From Brevibacterium sp. UMB1308A (GTDB lineage: Bacteria; Actinomycetota; Actinomycetes; Actinomycetales; Brevibacteriaceae): a stretch of 64,000 bases of DNA. Of the stretch, positions 45,861 to 55,934 are shown one piece after another (positions within the stretch are counted from its first letter, which is position 1; the number at the start of each line of letters is the position of its first letter). Under the pieces are notes generated by a model. It was not told the DNA's origin. It did not search any database and saw only the letters and a list, made by a program, of their open reading frames with translations. Both the position numbers and the translations under genes were made by a program. The stretch lies in NCBI RefSeq assembly GCF_030230605.1, contig NZ_JASPDO010000003.1, forward strand, positions 62,001 through 126,000. Reading direction: 5' to 3'.

Positions 45861-47918
45861 TTATGGGGATGACAAAACAATGACGGACTGCGCTGGGGCC
45901 ACGTAGTGTTCGGTGAAGTCCCCGTGAGCGTCCTCATGTGCTGAGTCTAATTCGAGGTGCCACGAAATCTGGGGAGGAAGGGCTACTTCGGTTTCATCTC
46001 CCACGTTGAGGATGAGAAAGACGCTCCCTGTCAGTTCTTCGCCAGAACGGTAGCCTGCGACTCCGCGGATCTCAACGCTTAAGGTTGTGAGCTCTGAGCT
46101 ATGCCAGTCATCGTCAGTGGGTGTCTGGCCGTTGGCTTTGAACCACTGGATGTCGATCTGGCCGTCTTCGCGGGTTCCACCGTGGAGGAAGTTTCTTTGT
46201 CTCAACAGTGGGAGGCGTTTCCGCATGGCGCTTAAGCGTGAAATGAACTCGACTTCGGAACGTTGTGACCAGTCGACCCACCCGATCTCGTTGTCTTGTG
46301 CGTACGCGTTGTTGTTGCCACCTTGCGAGTTCCGCAGTTCGTCGCCAGCTAAAAGCATGGGGACACCCTGGGACACGAACAAGGTGGCGAGCATTCCGCG
46401 GATTCGGCGTTCGCGGGCCTCGTTGATGACTGGGTCCTCAGTAGGGCCTTCTGCTCCCATGTTGTCGGAGACGTTTTCGTTGTGCCCGTCACGGTTATCC
46501 TCGCCGTTGGCTTCGTTGTGTTTGTTGTTGTAGGAAACAACGTCGTTGAGCGTGAATCCGTCGTGGGCGGTGACAAAGTTGATCGAGGAGCTAGCACTGC
46601 GGCCCGAATGGTCGAATAGGTTGGCTGAACCCGTCAGGCACGAGCCCATATCGGTTGTTCCGAGGCTTTCGCCACGCCATGTCCGCCGGACTTTGTCACG
46701 GTAACTGTCGTTCCATTCTTTCCACGGGTACGGGTAATGCCCCAGTTGATAGCCGTCAATACCCAGATCCCATGGTTCAGCAATGAGTTTGACTCCCGCT
46801 AGCAGAGGGTCCTGGCGGACAGTATAGAAGAACGGGGAATTAGGGGTAAAGCGGTCTTCTGTGCGCCCCAGGGTGCTGGCCAGGTCAAACCGGAAGCCGT
46901 CGATTCCGTACCTGGTGACCCAGTGGCGCATGCTGTCCAGGACCAGCCGGATCACCATGTCGGAGTCGGGGTTCAATGAATTTCCGGTTCCCGTGACGTC
47001 CACATAGTGACGGCCCCCGTCCGTGAGTTGGTAGTACCCCGGGTTGTTCAGACCTCGGTAGCTCAAGGTGGGGCCCATTTCACTTCCCTCGCCTGTGTGG
47101 TTGAAAACGATGTCTAAGATGACTTCGATTCCAGCTTCGTGAAGGGTGTGAACAGCATGCCGGATCTCGGTGTCTGCATCACGGTACGCATAACGGGGTT
47201 CGGGGGCTTGCCACGCAATAGGTTGGTATCCCCAGTAGTTGCTTTTGTCGTGACGCACTAAGAATTCGTCGTCAATGAACGCTTGAATGGGCAGTAGTTC
47301 CAGGGCTGTGACGCCCAGTTTCTTCAAGTGCTCCACAACCACAGGGTGAGCCAGAGCGGCATACGTCCCTCGGATGTCTTCAGGAATATCCGGGTGTTGT
47401 TGTGTCAGTCCTTTTACGTGCGCTTCGTAGATGACCGTGTCACACCACGGGTGAATGGGCCGGTTCAGAGAAGGGTCGGGACCTTGAGCCGAGCCCTGAA
47501 CGATCGCTTTGGGCACGACAGGTGCGGAGTCACGGTCGTCTTGCACCATGTCATCCCCTGGTCCCACCGCATATGCATTCATGAGGCCGTCCCACGACAC
47601 AGGCCCGGTCAACGCTTGTGCATACGGGTCAATCAGTAGTTTGGCCGGGTTGAAGCGCAGCCCGTTTTCCGGTTGGTGCGGTCCAGTAGCACGTAGCCCG
47701 TAGCGCGTACCTTGCGTGATGCCCTCAACGTGGGCGTACCACACACCACCGTCACGATACGGAACAGGAATACGCTGTTCTTCTGCGTCGGTGAACACGC
47801 ACAGTTCCACCAAGGTGGCATCCGGGGCCCACACAGCGACATTCGCGCCAGTCTCCGTGAGCGTTACTCCCATGGGCCACGACTTGCCAACGCTCACTCG
47901 GGAATGCTGTTCAGTCAC
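45861..47918 (-). CDS. glgX: Glycogen debranching enzyme
   Basis: GlgX removes alpha-1,6 branches from phosphorylase-trimmed glycogen. The 685-residue GH13 protein has a CBM48 N-terminal domain (about 15-110). The catalytic barrel follows, with GFRFDLAS (nucleophile Asp), LIAEPWD (acid-base Glu) and NFVTAHDGFTLNDVVSYNNKHNEANGE. The SKNYWGY-like segment KSNYWGYQPIA and YEAHVKGLT are typical of GlgX/TreX. Length is near that of E. coli GlgX. GTG overlaps the glgA stop by four bases. It is the last gene of glgP-B-C-A-X. Confidence 0.93.
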   Translation of the reverse strand: MTEQHSRVSVGKSWPMGVTLTETGANVAVWAPDATLVELCVFTDAEEQRIPVPYRDGGVWYAHVEGITQGTRYGLRATGPHQPENGLRFNPAKLLIDPYAQALTGPVSWDGLMNAYAVGPGDDMVQDDRDSAPVVPKAIVQGSAQGPDPSLNRPIHPWCDTVIYEAHVKGLTQQHPDIPEDIRGTYAALAHPVVVEHLKKLGVTALELLPIQAFIDDEFLVRHDKSNYWGYQPIAWQAPEPRYAYRDADTEIRHAVHTLHEAGIEVILDIVFNHTGEGSEMGPTLSYRGLNNPGYYQLTDGGRHYVDVTGTGNSLNPDSDMVIRLVLDSMRHWVTRYGIDGFRFDLASTLGRTEDRFTPNSPFFYTVRQDPLLAGVKLIAEPWDLGIDGYQLGHYPYPWKEWNDSYRDKVRRTWRGESLGTTDMGSCLTGSANLFDHSGRSASSSINFVTAHDGFTLNDVVSYNNKHNEANGEDNRDGHNENVSDNMGAEGPTEDPVINEARERRIRGMLATLFVSQGVPMLLAGDELRNSQGGNNNAYAQDNEIGWVDWSQRSEVEFISRLSAMRKRLPLLRQRNFLHGGTREDGQIDIQWFKANGQTPTDDDWHSSELTTLSVEIRGVAGYRSGEELTGSVFLILNVGDETEVALPPQISWHLELDSAHEDAHGDFTEHYVAPAQSVIVLSSP

Positions 47919-49357
47919 GCGGTAAGCCCTTCAAACAGCTCTGCGTACACGCGCGCAGAGGACTCCCAGCCCACCGGCGTGCGCATTCCCTTGCGCAGAA
48001 TCGACCGCCACACTTTCTTCTGAGCGAACAGTTCTGTCGAGTATGCAAGTGCTTCGGAAAGCCCGTGCGTGCTGATGTCAGAGAAGGTGATTCCGGTGGC
48101 GGTTTTGTTCTCAATGTTTTCCGCCGAGGCGTGGGTCACCGAATCCTTCAGTCCCCCAGTTGCTGCCACAATGGGGACGGCTCCGTACCGGAGCCCATAC
48201 ATTTGAGTGAGTCCGCACGGTTCGAACCGGGATGGCACCAGGACAGAGTCACCACCGGCATACATGCGGTGACTCAACGGTTCGTCATACCCAATTCGCA
48301 CACCAACAGAACCCGGGAACCTGCGAGCCAAGTCGTGTAACGCGCTCTCATAACCGGGATCTCCGGATCCCAGTACAGCCAGGGAACCACCTCGGGCAAC
48401 ATAGTCAGGAACCGCGTCAATCAACATGTCGATTCCCTTTTGGTGCGCCAACCGGGTCACCACCACGGCCAGCGGGCCCTGTGGTTTAGCCAGGCCGAAC
48501 TCAGCGACCAACGCTTTACGGTTCTTCTTCTTGCCTTCCTGGCTGGACGCGGAATACGGAACAACGTGCGGGTCGTTTTCTGGGTCCCACACGCGAAGAT
48601 CAATTCCGTTGAGAATCCCGAACATTTCACCGCGATCGGCGCGCATCCTAATGACACCGTCGAGGCCAAACCCCCACTCAGGTGACGCGATCTGCTGAGC
48701 GTATGACGGGCTCACCGTGTTCACGGCTGACGCGTGCACCATGCCAGCTTTTAACGCGCTCACTGTTCCGTGATATTCCAGAGCATCCGGGTGGTAGTCC
48801 CATGTAGGCAGGTTGACACGGTCCAACTGGTCCGGGCCAAAAATGCCCTGAAACGCGATATTGTGCAAAGTCATCACGCTGGGCACCGGTGTCCCAGCGT
48901 ATTTCAGGTAGGACGGCACCAAGCCGGCTTGCCAGTCGTGGGCGTGAACGACCTCGGGCACCCACCCATCCGTGGTACCTTCCACGGCCAGTCGGGAACC
49001 TACCCAGGACAGGGCTGCGAACCGCATGTGATTGTCCGGGTAGTCGTGCCCGTCGACGTTGTAGGGCCCGCCTTCGCGGTCGAAGAAGTGCGGGGCGTCC
49101 AACAGCAGGTATTCCACGTCGTTGGATGTACCCAACAGCACGCGGGCGGGACCGCCGAACAGGTCATCGGTTTCCCACTGAACACTGGTGCTTTCCAGCC
49201 GGTCAGTAAGCCCCGGGTACGCCGGCATCAGGACGCGACTCTCCCACCCCAGCGGGAGAAGAGCGGAAGGCAGGGCGCCAACAACGTCGGCCAAACCTCC
49301 CGTTTTGACTAGTGGAGCCGACTCACTTGCCACCGACAGAACACGACGAGCCATCAC
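47915..49357 (-). CDS. glgA: Glycogen synthase (GT5, ADP-glucose type)
   Basis: This enzyme transfers glucose from ADP-glucose to growing glycogen chains. The 480-residue protein carries the ADP-glucose-binding KTGGLADV motif at about residue 18, the [16 protein letters not shown] block, and the C-terminal [17 protein letters not shown] signature with the catalytic glutamate. This is the GT5 enzyme typical of Proteobacteria and plants. Many actinobacteria instead carry the shorter GT4 enzyme called GlgM. Start: GTG 49357 overlaps the glgC stop as GTGA; ATG three bases later is equally possible. It is coupled to glgC and glgX by overlaps. Confidence 0.95.
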   Translation of the reverse strand: MMARRVLSVASESAPLVKTGGLADVVGALPSALLPLGWESRVLMPAYPGLTDRLESTSVQWETDDLFGGPARVLLGTSNDVEYLLLDAPHFFDREGGPYNVDGHDYPDNHMRFAALSWVGSRLAVEGTTDGWVPEVVHAHDWQAGLVPSYLKYAGTPVPSVMTLHNIAFQGIFGPDQLDRVNLPTWDYHPDALEYHGTVSALKAGMVHASAVNTVSPSYAQQIASPEWGFGLDGVIRMRADRGEMFGILNGIDLRVWDPENDPHVVPYSASSQEGKKKNRKALVAEFGLAKPQGPLAVVVTRLAHQKGIDMLIDAVPDYVARGGSLAVLGSGDPGYESALHDLARRFPGSVGVRIGYDEPLSHRMYAGGDSVLVPSRFEPCGLTQMYGLRYGAVPIVAATGGLKDSVTHASAENIENKTATGITFSDISTHGLSEALAYSTELFAQKKVWRSILRKGMRTPVGWESSARVYAELFEGLTA

Positions 49358-50652
49358 AACCCCAGTTCGGCTGCGCGCCGGTCCAGCATGGGCTGGGTGA
49401 TGAGAACGACGCCATTGTCCGTGCGCCTAAACCAGCGAGCGTCTTCCTCTGGGTCCTGCCCCACAACCAGGCCTTCGGGTATGACCACGCGGGAGTCCAG
49501 GACGCAATCTGTCAGCTGTGCAGAGCGGTGGATCTGGACGCGAGGCAAGGCGACGACACGTTCAAGAGAGGAATACGAGTGGACACGGGAACCTGTGAAC
49601 AGCAGGGAGTGGCGCACGTCTGAACCAGAAATAATGCAGTCACCGGAAATGAGTGACTGGATGGCCTGCCCGCGCCTGCCTTCGTCGTCGTGGATGAACT
49701 TGGCAGGTGGGGTCAGCTCCGAATACGTCCAAATGGGCCACGAGTTGTCATACATGTCCAAGGCCGGAATGAAATCCGTGAGGTCGATGTTCGTCTGCCA
49801 GAACGAATCGATGGTCCCAACGTCGCGCCAGTACGGTTCGGTTTCTAGGCCAGACATCACGCACGATTCACTGAACTTGTGAGCGTGCGCGTACCCGTTT
49901 TGCACGATGTGTGGGATCAAGTCGTGGCCAAAGTCGTGGCTGGAGTCCACGTTGTCTGCGTCTTCGAGGAGGAGCTCACGTAGGAACGCCCACTTGAAAA
50001 CGTAGATTCCCATGCTGGCGAGTGCGAGGTTCGGGTCGTCTGGCATTCCGGGCGGGTCCGCTGGCTTTTCGAGGAAGTCGACGATGCGGCCGGTTTCATC
50101 GGTGTGCATGACGCCAAACGCACTGGCTTCTTCACGTGGCACGGTCAAGCACCCGACCGTGACATCTGCGCCGGTTTCAACGTGCTGGCGCAACATGATT
50201 TCGTAGTCCATCTTGTACACGTGGTCGCCGGCGAGGACGATGATGTACTCGACGTTGTAATCGTCCACAATGTCGATGTTCTGCGTCACCGCATCCGCAG
50301 TTCCCATGTACCACTTGGTTTCAGCCACGCGTTGGCTGGCCGGCAGGATGTCCAAGTATTCGTTACGTTCCGCGCGGAAGAAACCCCACCCGCGTTGCAG
50401 GTGTCGGATCAGCGAGTGTGCCTTGTACTGCGTGGCCACCGCGATCTTCCGGATTCCAGAGTTCACCGCGTTGGACAGTGGGAAGTCAATAATGCGTGAT
50501 TTACCCCCAAAGTGCACGGCCGGTTTTGCACGTCGGTCGGTGAGTTCCTGCAGGCGTGACCCACGTCCACCGGCCAAAACAAAGGCCATCGCCTGACTGG
50601 TCAAACGGGGGGCTGCCCCACGCGAGTTTCCGATAACGCTGGTTGGGCTCAT
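49354..50652 (-). CDS. glgC: Glucose-1-phosphate adenylyltransferase
   Basis: This makes ADP-glucose, the committed step of glycogen synthesis. The 432-residue protein has the nucleotide loop [13 protein letters not shown] (about 26), [15 protein letters not shown], and the catalytic [22 protein letters not shown] precedes the glucose-1-phosphate site, followed by EPYWRDVGT and a C-terminal left-handed beta-helix. Motifs such as [18 protein letters not shown] and [11 protein letters not shown] follow the E. coli GlgC sequence closely, whereas actinobacterial GlgC is usually shorter and different in the C-terminus. I start at ATG 50652, which overlaps the glgB stop (ATGA). Confidence 0.95.
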   Translation of the reverse strand: MSPTSVIGNSRGAAPRLTSQAMAFVLAGGRGSRLQELTDRRAKPAVHFGGKSRIIDFPLSNAVNSGIRKIAVATQYKAHSLIRHLQRGWGFFRAERNEYLDILPASQRVAETKWYMGTADAVTQNIDIVDDYNVEYIIVLAGDHVYKMDYEIMLRQHVETGADVTVGCLTVPREEASAFGVMHTDETGRIVDFLEKPADPPGMPDDPNLALASMGIYVFKWAFLRELLLEDADNVDSSHDFGHDLIPHIVQNGYAHAHKFSESCVMSGLETEPYWRDVGTIDSFWQTNIDLTDFIPALDMYDNSWPIWTYSELTPPAKFIHDDEGRRGQAIQSLISGDCIISGSDVRHSLLFTGSRVHSYSSLERVVALPRVQIHRSAQLTDCVLDSRVVIPEGLVVGQDPEEDARWFRRTDNGVVLITQPMLDRRAAELGL

Positions 50653-52862
50653 GATTGATCCTCGACAAAGTAGATCGCGGTTAAAGGTGGCAGGGTGAGT
50701 AGAGCGGACTGGGCTTCTGTTCCACACGGCACGGGTTCAGTGTCAATTGCCCCGCAATTGCCACGGTTCGCCCCGCCGTAGTGTGACGAGTCGGTGTTGA
50801 GAGCTTCGTGCCAGCGACCAGGCACGGGGAACGCGATCCGGTAGTTGGTGCGTTCAACAGGGGTGCAGTTGAGCACCACTACAACATGTGGGTCTCCCGG
50901 GTTACCGCGGCGCATCCAGGCGATGACTTGGTCATCCACGGCTTCTAACAGGAGCCATTGGAAGCCGCGTGGATCCGTGTCGAGGGCGTGCATCGCAGGC
51001 TGGTCGCGGTAAAACAGGTTCAGATCACGGACTACGTTCTGTACGCCCGCGTGGCCGGGGTCATCCAAGGTGTCCCAGTCCAAGCTGGCTGCGTGGTTCC
51101 ATTCGTGGTGCTGCCCAAACTCTTGGCCCATGAACAGCAGCTTCTTACCTGGGAACGCCCACATGTACGCGTAAAACAGTTTCAGGTTGCCCAGTTTGTC
51201 CTCATGGGATCCGGGCATGCGTTGGTACATGGACCCTTTTCCGTGAACCACTTCGTCATGGCTGATGGGCAGCACGTAGTTTTCCGAGTACGCATACGTC
51301 ATCCCGAACGTGAGCTGGTTCTGGTGGTACTTGCGATACACGGGGTCCTTTGCGAAGTACTCCAAGGAGTCATTCATCCAACCCAGATTCCACTTGTACC
51401 CGAATCCCAGGCCACCAGCGTGAACCGGCTTCGTCACACCGGGAAACGCAGTGGATTCTTCGGCTACGATCGCAACCGAATCGTCCGCACCGTACGCGGC
51501 GGTGTTGGTCCGCTGAAGGAAATTGATGGCCTCGTAATTTTCGCGTCCGCCGTCGCGGTTAGGCACCCACTCGTTATCCTTGCGCGAATAGTCCAGGTAG
51601 ATCATCGACGCGACGGCGTCGACGCGTAAACCGTCCAAGTGGTACTCGCTGAGCCAATACAAGGCATTGGACACCAGATAACTCAAAACTTCTGGACGGC
51701 CATAGTTAAAGATGAGCGTGTTCCAGTCAGGGTGGAAGCCCTGACGTGGATCAGCGTGTTCATACAAGGCCGTGCCGTCGAAGTTGCCCAAGCCGTGCGA
51801 ATCGGTTGGGAAATGCCCCGGCACCCAGTCAGCGATCACGCCCAAACCGCGCGCGTGTGCCGCGTCAACAAACGCCTGGAACTCTTCCGGAGTGCCGTAG
51901 CGGATGGTTGGCGCATACAACCCAATAGGCTGATACCCCCACGAACCGTCAAACGGATGCTCACTTACCGGCATGATCTCGATGTGGGTGAATCCCATGT
52001 GGTGGGCGTAATCGACCAGTTCGTCTGCGAGTTCACGGTAGGACATGAAGCGTTCGCCGTGTTCGTTGCTCACGCGCTTCCATGAGCCTAAGTGGACTTC
52101 GTAAATGCTCACCGGCGCCGAGGTGGCAAAGGCTTCCCCACGGACCTCCAGCCAGTCGCTGTCAGTCCAGGTGTGGGCGTCGATGTCGCGCACCACCGAG
52201 GCGGTGTGCGGCGCGTGCTCACTACCAAACCCAACAGGGTCGGCCTTCAGAGGAAGTTGCCCGTTTTCGCCAAGAATGGAGTACTTGTACGTCTCCCCCG
52301 CCCCCAGACCAGGGATGAATAACTCCCAGACTCCTGTGGCACCTCGGGAGCGCATGGGGTGGGCCGTGTGGTCCCAGCTGTTGAAGTGACCGACGACGGA
52401 CACACGTTTAGCGTTTGGTGCCCACACGGCAAAGTGGACGCCGGGGACTTCTTCGTGCGTGATGAGGTGAGCACCCAGGGCGCGCCATAGCTGGTGGTGG
52501 GTGCCCTCGCTCAAGAGGTATTCGTCGATTTCGCCTAAAACCGGGCTGAAGCGGTACGGGTCGTGACGTTCCTCAACGTGACCGCCGGGCCGCTGGATGC
52601 GCAAGCGATAGTAGGGCACATAAGGCCCGTGGAACACCGTAGGTGCGGACACGTACGGTTTGAGTTCGTGGGACTCTGCGTCGTTGACTGCCCACACGCG
52701 TTCCGCGCCAGGAATATGAGCCACGATTGTCGACTGGTCTGCGCTGGGTCCCAGAACCGAAAAAGGGTCCCAATGCCGGCCATCAACGACAGCCTGGATT
52801 TCAGCGGGCGCGGGACCGACCTCGGTCACACCGTCCGAATCTGAGGTGATATCCCTGGCCAC
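50649..52862 (-). CDS. glgB: 1,4-alpha-glucan branching enzyme
   Basis: GlgB introduces alpha-1,6 branches into glycogen. The 737-residue GH13 protein has two N-terminal beta domains (about 25-110 and 130-220; the second contains [22 protein letters not shown]). The catalytic barrel shows [17 protein letters not shown] with the nucleophile Asp, VAEESTAFP with the acid Glu, and [10 protein letters not shown]. Length equals that of E. coli-type GlgB. A strong GAGGAG site precedes the GTG start. It lies 127 bases downstream of glgP and overlaps glgC by four bases. Confidence 0.95.
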   Translation of the reverse strand: MARDITSDSDGVTEVGPAPAEIQAVVDGRHWDPFSVLGPSADQSTIVAHIPGAERVWAVNDAESHELKPYVSAPTVFHGPYVPYYRLRIQRPGGHVEERHDPYRFSPVLGEIDEYLLSEGTHHQLWRALGAHLITHEEVPGVHFAVWAPNAKRVSVVGHFNSWDHTAHPMRSRGATGVWELFIPGLGAGETYKYSILGENGQLPLKADPVGFGSEHAPHTASVVRDIDAHTWTDSDWLEVRGEAFATSAPVSIYEVHLGSWKRVSNEHGERFMSYRELADELVDYAHHMGFTHIEIMPVSEHPFDGSWGYQPIGLYAPTIRYGTPEEFQAFVDAAHARGLGVIADWVPGHFPTDSHGLGNFDGTALYEHADPRQGFHPDWNTLIFNYGRPEVLSYLVSNALYWLSEYHLDGLRVDAVASMIYLDYSRKDNEWVPNRDGGRENYEAINFLQRTNTAAYGADDSVAIVAEESTAFPGVTKPVHAGGLGFGYKWNLGWMNDSLEYFAKDPVYRKYHQNQLTFGMTYAYSENYVLPISHDEVVHGKGSMYQRMPGSHEDKLGNLKLFYAYMWAFPGKKLLFMGQEFGQHHEWNHAASLDWDTLDDPGHAGVQNVVRDLNLFYRDQPAMHALDTDPRGFQWLLLEAVDDQVIAWMRRGNPGDPHVVVVLNCTPVERTNYRIAFPVPGRWHEALNTDSSHYGGANRGNCGAIDTEPVPCGTEAQSALLTLPPLTAIYFVEDQS

Positions 52863-52989
52863 GTTTACTCCTCGTCGCTCGCCCTTAAATCATTCAATCA
52901 CAGCAGGTGACGTGGCAGACCGAAAGTTCGATGAGTTCAGGCAAAGTTCACTCGAGGTTACAGCGTTACAGAATGACAGCCTCGCAGCC

Positions 52990-55428
52990 TCACAGCGCCG
53001 AATCGATGTTCCAGATTTTGGCCATGTATTCGCGTACTGAACGGTCCGAACTGAAGTACCCCATGTTCGCAATGTTGAGCACGCTTGCGCGTTGCCAGGC
53101 CCGGGTATCCTGGTACGCCTCGTCAACACGGGTTTGGGCCTCGTCGTAGGAGTCGAAGTCGCTGGCTACCAGGAACCAGTCGGAGTTCCACATGTTGTCG
53201 ACCAGGCTGCCGTAGCGGTGCGGTTCGTCCGGGCTGAAGGTGCCTTCTGCAACGGCTTGGAGAATGTCGCGCATAGGTTGGCTGGCTTCGATGGCTGCAC
53301 GGCTGTGGCCCGGCTCTTCCCTGCGTTGGGCGACTTCTTCAGTGGTCATGCCAAACAGGAAGAAGTTTTCAGCCCCCACCTTTTCGCGGATTTCGACATT
53401 GGCGCCATCCAGGGTTCCGATAGTGAGGGCCCCGTTGAGCGCGAACTTCATGTTTCCGGTTCCGGAGGCTTCCATGCCTGCAGTCGAAATCTGTTCGGAC
53501 AGGTCGGCGGCCGGGATGAGTTTTTCGGCCATGGACACGTTGTAGTTCGGTGGGAACACCACTTGGAGGAGGTCCTTGGTGTCTGGGTCGTTGTTGACCA
53601 CTGCCGCGACGTCGTTGATCAGGCGGATGATGTCCTTTGCCATGACGTAGCTCTGTGCAGCTTTCCCACCGAACAGTTTGACGCGTGGCACCCACCCTGT
53701 AGACGGGTCGCGCTTGATGCGTTGCCAGCGGGCAATAGTCCAGAAGATGTTGAGCAACTGGCGCTTGTATTCGTGGATGCGCTTGACCTGCACGTCAAAG
53801 AGCCCGGTGACGGGAATGTCGATGTCGTGGTGGTGGTTGAGCCAGTCTGCTAGGCGGTTTTTGGCCGCGTGTTTGGTTTCGCCGAATGCGGTGAGGAAGT
53901 CGTCGTTGTCTGCGTACTCGGCGAGTTGAGTGAGCCGGTCGAGGTCGGTTTCCCACCCTTCTCCAATGGCTTCCGTGATGAGCGCGGCAAGGTCTGGGTT
54001 GGCAAGTTTGAGCCACCGCCGAGGTGTCACCCCGTTGGTGACGTTGAGGATCCTTTCGGGGTGGCGGCTGTTGAAGTCAGGGAAGAGGTCACTGCGGATG
54101 AGGTCAGTGTGGAGGGCGGATACTCCGTTGACGCGGTGGCTCGTGAGGAAGGCGAGGCTGCCCATGTTCACGTGGCCGTTGTCAATGATGGCGTTGGCCG
54201 GTTCAAGTGGGCCGTGCAACTCGATTTCGCGGTGTTGAATCTTTTCAATGAGGTCCATGTGGCGTGGGAGGACGTGGCGCATGAGGTCAACCGACCAGCG
54301 CTCCAGCGCTTCTGGGAGGAGCGTGTGGTTGGTGTAGCCCAGCACTTGTGTTGCGATATCTGCTGCGGTTTCGAATTCGAATCCGTGATCGTCAATGAGC
54401 AGACGGACGAGTTCTGGGCCTGCGATCGCCGGGTGGGTGTCGTTCATCTGGATCGCTGCGAAGTGAGGGAGTTTACGCAGGTCGTCGTGGGTGGCGAGGA
54501 AGCGGCGAAGAATGTCCTGCACGGAGGCCGAGGTGAGGAAATACTCCTGGCGTAGGCGCAGTTCCTTACCGGTGTCCGTGGTGTCGTTGGGGTAGAGAAC
54601 TCGGGACAGGCTGCGTGCGAGTGCTTCGGCGAATGATGCGCGGGCCAGGTGTCCGGCGTTGAACTGGTTGAGGTCGAAGTACTTGGCGCTGGGTTTGGCA
54701 GCCCACAGGCGAAGGGTGTTGGCCCAGTTGCCTCCGTAGCCCACGATTGGGGTGTCGTGGGATTCTGCGACGACGTGTTGTTCGGGCACCCAGATGGTTG
54801 TGCCGTTGTCTTCTTCCAGGTGTCCGCCAAAGAGCACGCGGTAGGCGGCTTCGGGGCGGGTGAAGTTCCAGGGGCTGTCGTTGGCTTGCCAGTCTTCTGG
54901 TGTTTCGATTTGGACCCCGTGATCGAAGCCTTGTTTGAACAGGCCGTGTTCGTAGCGGATGCCGTATCCATATGCGGGGCATGCCAGGGTGGCGGTGGAT
55001 TCGAGGTAGCAGGCGGCCAGGCGGCCCAGTCCCCCGTTACCCAGGGCGGGATCGGGTTCGTCTTCTGCGATGTCGTGGAAGTCGAGGCCCAGGCTTGTCA
55101 ATGCTTCGTTGACGATGCTGAAAATGCCCAGGTTGATGGCGGTGTCTTCCAGGAGACGTCCGGTGAGGAACTCCATGGACAGGTAGTACACGCGTTTGTG
55201 GTCGGTGTCCCATGTGGTGCGGGTTGCGCGGAACCATGGGCTGATTGCGCGGTCACGCACTGCGTAGGACAGGGCGATTCGCCAGTCGAACTTTGAAGCG
55301 TGGGCTGGGTCTGAACCTACTGAGTACTGAAGGTGGTGAAGCAATGAGGAGCGGAAACCTTCAGCGGTGATTTCTGGAAGCTCCAGTGCATCGGTGTCGA
55401 CGTTGTGAACTTTGAGCCGTTCAGACAT
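52990..55428 (-). CDS. glgP: Glycogen phosphorylase
   Basis: This PLP enzyme releases glucose-1-phosphate from glycogen ends. The 812-residue protein has YYLSMEFLTGRLL at the N-terminus, DPALGNGGLGRLAACYLES, and the PLP-binding EASGTGNMKFALNGALTIGT motif near residue 650. It has the ending typical of the E. coli/animal GT35 form, and its length is almost the same as the E. coli enzyme. Many actinobacteria carry a differently sized alpha-glucan phosphorylase instead. I start at ATG 55428, preceded by CAGGGGACCC; the sixteen upstream codons have no homology support. It is the first gene of the operon. Confidence 0.94.
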   Translation of the reverse strand: MSERLKVHNVDTDALELPEITAEGFRSSLLHHLQYSVGSDPAHASKFDWRIALSYAVRDRAISPWFRATRTTWDTDHKRVYYLSMEFLTGRLLEDTAINLGIFSIVNEALTSLGLDFHDIAEDEPDPALGNGGLGRLAACYLESTATLACPAYGYGIRYEHGLFKQGFDHGVQIETPEDWQANDSPWNFTRPEAAYRVLFGGHLEEDNGTTIWVPEQHVVAESHDTPIVGYGGNWANTLRLWAAKPSAKYFDLNQFNAGHLARASFAEALARSLSRVLYPNDTTDTGKELRLRQEYFLTSASVQDILRRFLATHDDLRKLPHFAAIQMNDTHPAIAGPELVRLLIDDHGFEFETAADIATQVLGYTNHTLLPEALERWSVDLMRHVLPRHMDLIEKIQHREIELHGPLEPANAIIDNGHVNMGSLAFLTSHRVNGVSALHTDLIRSDLFPDFNSRHPERILNVTNGVTPRRWLKLANPDLAALITEAIGEGWETDLDRLTQLAEYADNDDFLTAFGETKHAAKNRLADWLNHHHDIDIPVTGLFDVQVKRIHEYKRQLLNIFWTIARWQRIKRDPSTGWVPRVKLFGGKAAQSYVMAKDIIRLINDVAAVVNNDPDTKDLLQVVFPPNYNVSMAEKLIPAADLSEQISTAGMEASGTGNMKFALNGALTIGTLDGANVEIREKVGAENFFLFGMTTEEVAQRREEPGHSRAAIEASQPMRDILQAVAEGTFSPDEPHRYGSLVDNMWNSDWFLVASDFDSYDEAQTRVDEAYQDTRAWQRASVLNIANMGYFSSDRSVREYMAKIWNIDSAL

Positions 55429-55633
55429 GGGTCCCCTGACAGTAAAACCACGGTTGTTGGCGCGCGTTTTGCGCACGCGTTCTCATCGTAAATGACGTGG
55501 TGAGCGAAAAGCGCGTTAGCCACCGACCGTTCACACGGGGTTCACTCGAACGAGTGAAGCTACTGCACTCACCGCCGCAGCCAGGAGGGCAACAGGAACA
55601 GCTGCGGCCACCTCGAGCTCGGGAGCGCATTTG

Positions 55634-55673
55634 GCTACAGTCGAATCTGCCGACTGTAGCTAAACAACCACCA
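55634..55673. repeat. Palindromic repeat unit 1 (hairpin plus CTAAACAACCACCA)
   Basis: A 10-bp perfect inverted repeat GCTACAGTCG / CGACTGTAGC with a seven-base loop is followed directly by TAAACAACCACCA. Unit 2 repeats the design 86 bases later. It lies in the spacer upstream of glgP and is not followed by a U-tract, so a terminator is unlikely. Confidence 0.6.
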
Positions 55674-55719
55674 AATACCACCATTTAGTGACCTACGACA
55701 CCATTTCGGCCACTTTTGT

Positions 55720-55768
55720 CTACACTCGAGCCCCAAAATCGAACTCGAGTGTAGCTAAACGACCACCA
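55720..55768. repeat. Palindromic repeat unit 2 (hairpin plus CTAAACGACCACCA)
   Basis: An 11-bp inverted repeat CTACACTCGAG / CTCGAGTGTAG with a thirteen-base loop is followed by CTAAACGACCACCA. The last 18 bases (GTAGCTAAACGACCACCA) differ from unit 1 at a single base. The changed stem bases are compensatory (G-C versus C-G). Confidence 0.6.
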
Positions 55769-55793
55769 CATCAACACCCCAGAACACAAAAAT

Positions 55794-55823
55794 CTCGGGC
55801 CATCGAGTGAACGATGTCCCGAG
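55794..55823 (-). terminator. Terminator downstream of the tRNA
   Basis: Minus strand: CTCGGG, one bulge, CATCG-type stem, six-base loop and complementary arm, ending in GAGATTTTTGTG. It is 13 bases past the tRNA 3' end. Confidence 0.75.
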
Positions 55824-55835
55824 ACTTCACATGTG

Positions 55836-55909
55836 TCCCCCCAGTGGGACTCGAACCCACACTGGATCGATTTTAAGTCGACTGTCTCTGCCGATTGGAC
55901 TATGGGGGG
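55836..55909 (-). tRNA. tRNA with UAA anticodon, leucine-like D arm, short variable arm
   Basis: The 74-base sequence folds as a cloverleaf: acceptor CCCCCCA / TGGGGGG with A73, T8-A9, and a D arm with a 3-bp stem GTC / GAC and loop containing AATCGGCAGA. The anticodon arm is GTCGA-CTTAAAA-TCGAT, giving anticodon UAA (U33 in place), and the T arm is GTGGG-TTCGAGT-CCCAC. The variable region has only five bases (CCAGT). The D arm copies the layout of leucine tRNAs (unpaired 13/22, AATCGG). However, bacterial leucine tRNAs have a long variable arm with its own stem, absent here. CCA is not encoded (A73 is followed by CAC). A TAGGGT hexamer at 55921-55926 could be its promoter. A terminator follows. 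Decoding of UUA is inferred from the anticodon. Confidence 0.75.
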
Positions 55910-55934
55910 GGCAGGGTTTTACCCTACAACAGTT

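Noticed and set aside
53092..53853. Long plus-strand open frame (253 codons) across glgP, with further ones at 53869-54555 and 54649-55296
   Set aside because: They are antisense to a well-supported glycogen phosphorylase; long antisense frames are expected in GC-rich codon usage, and none shows a domain.
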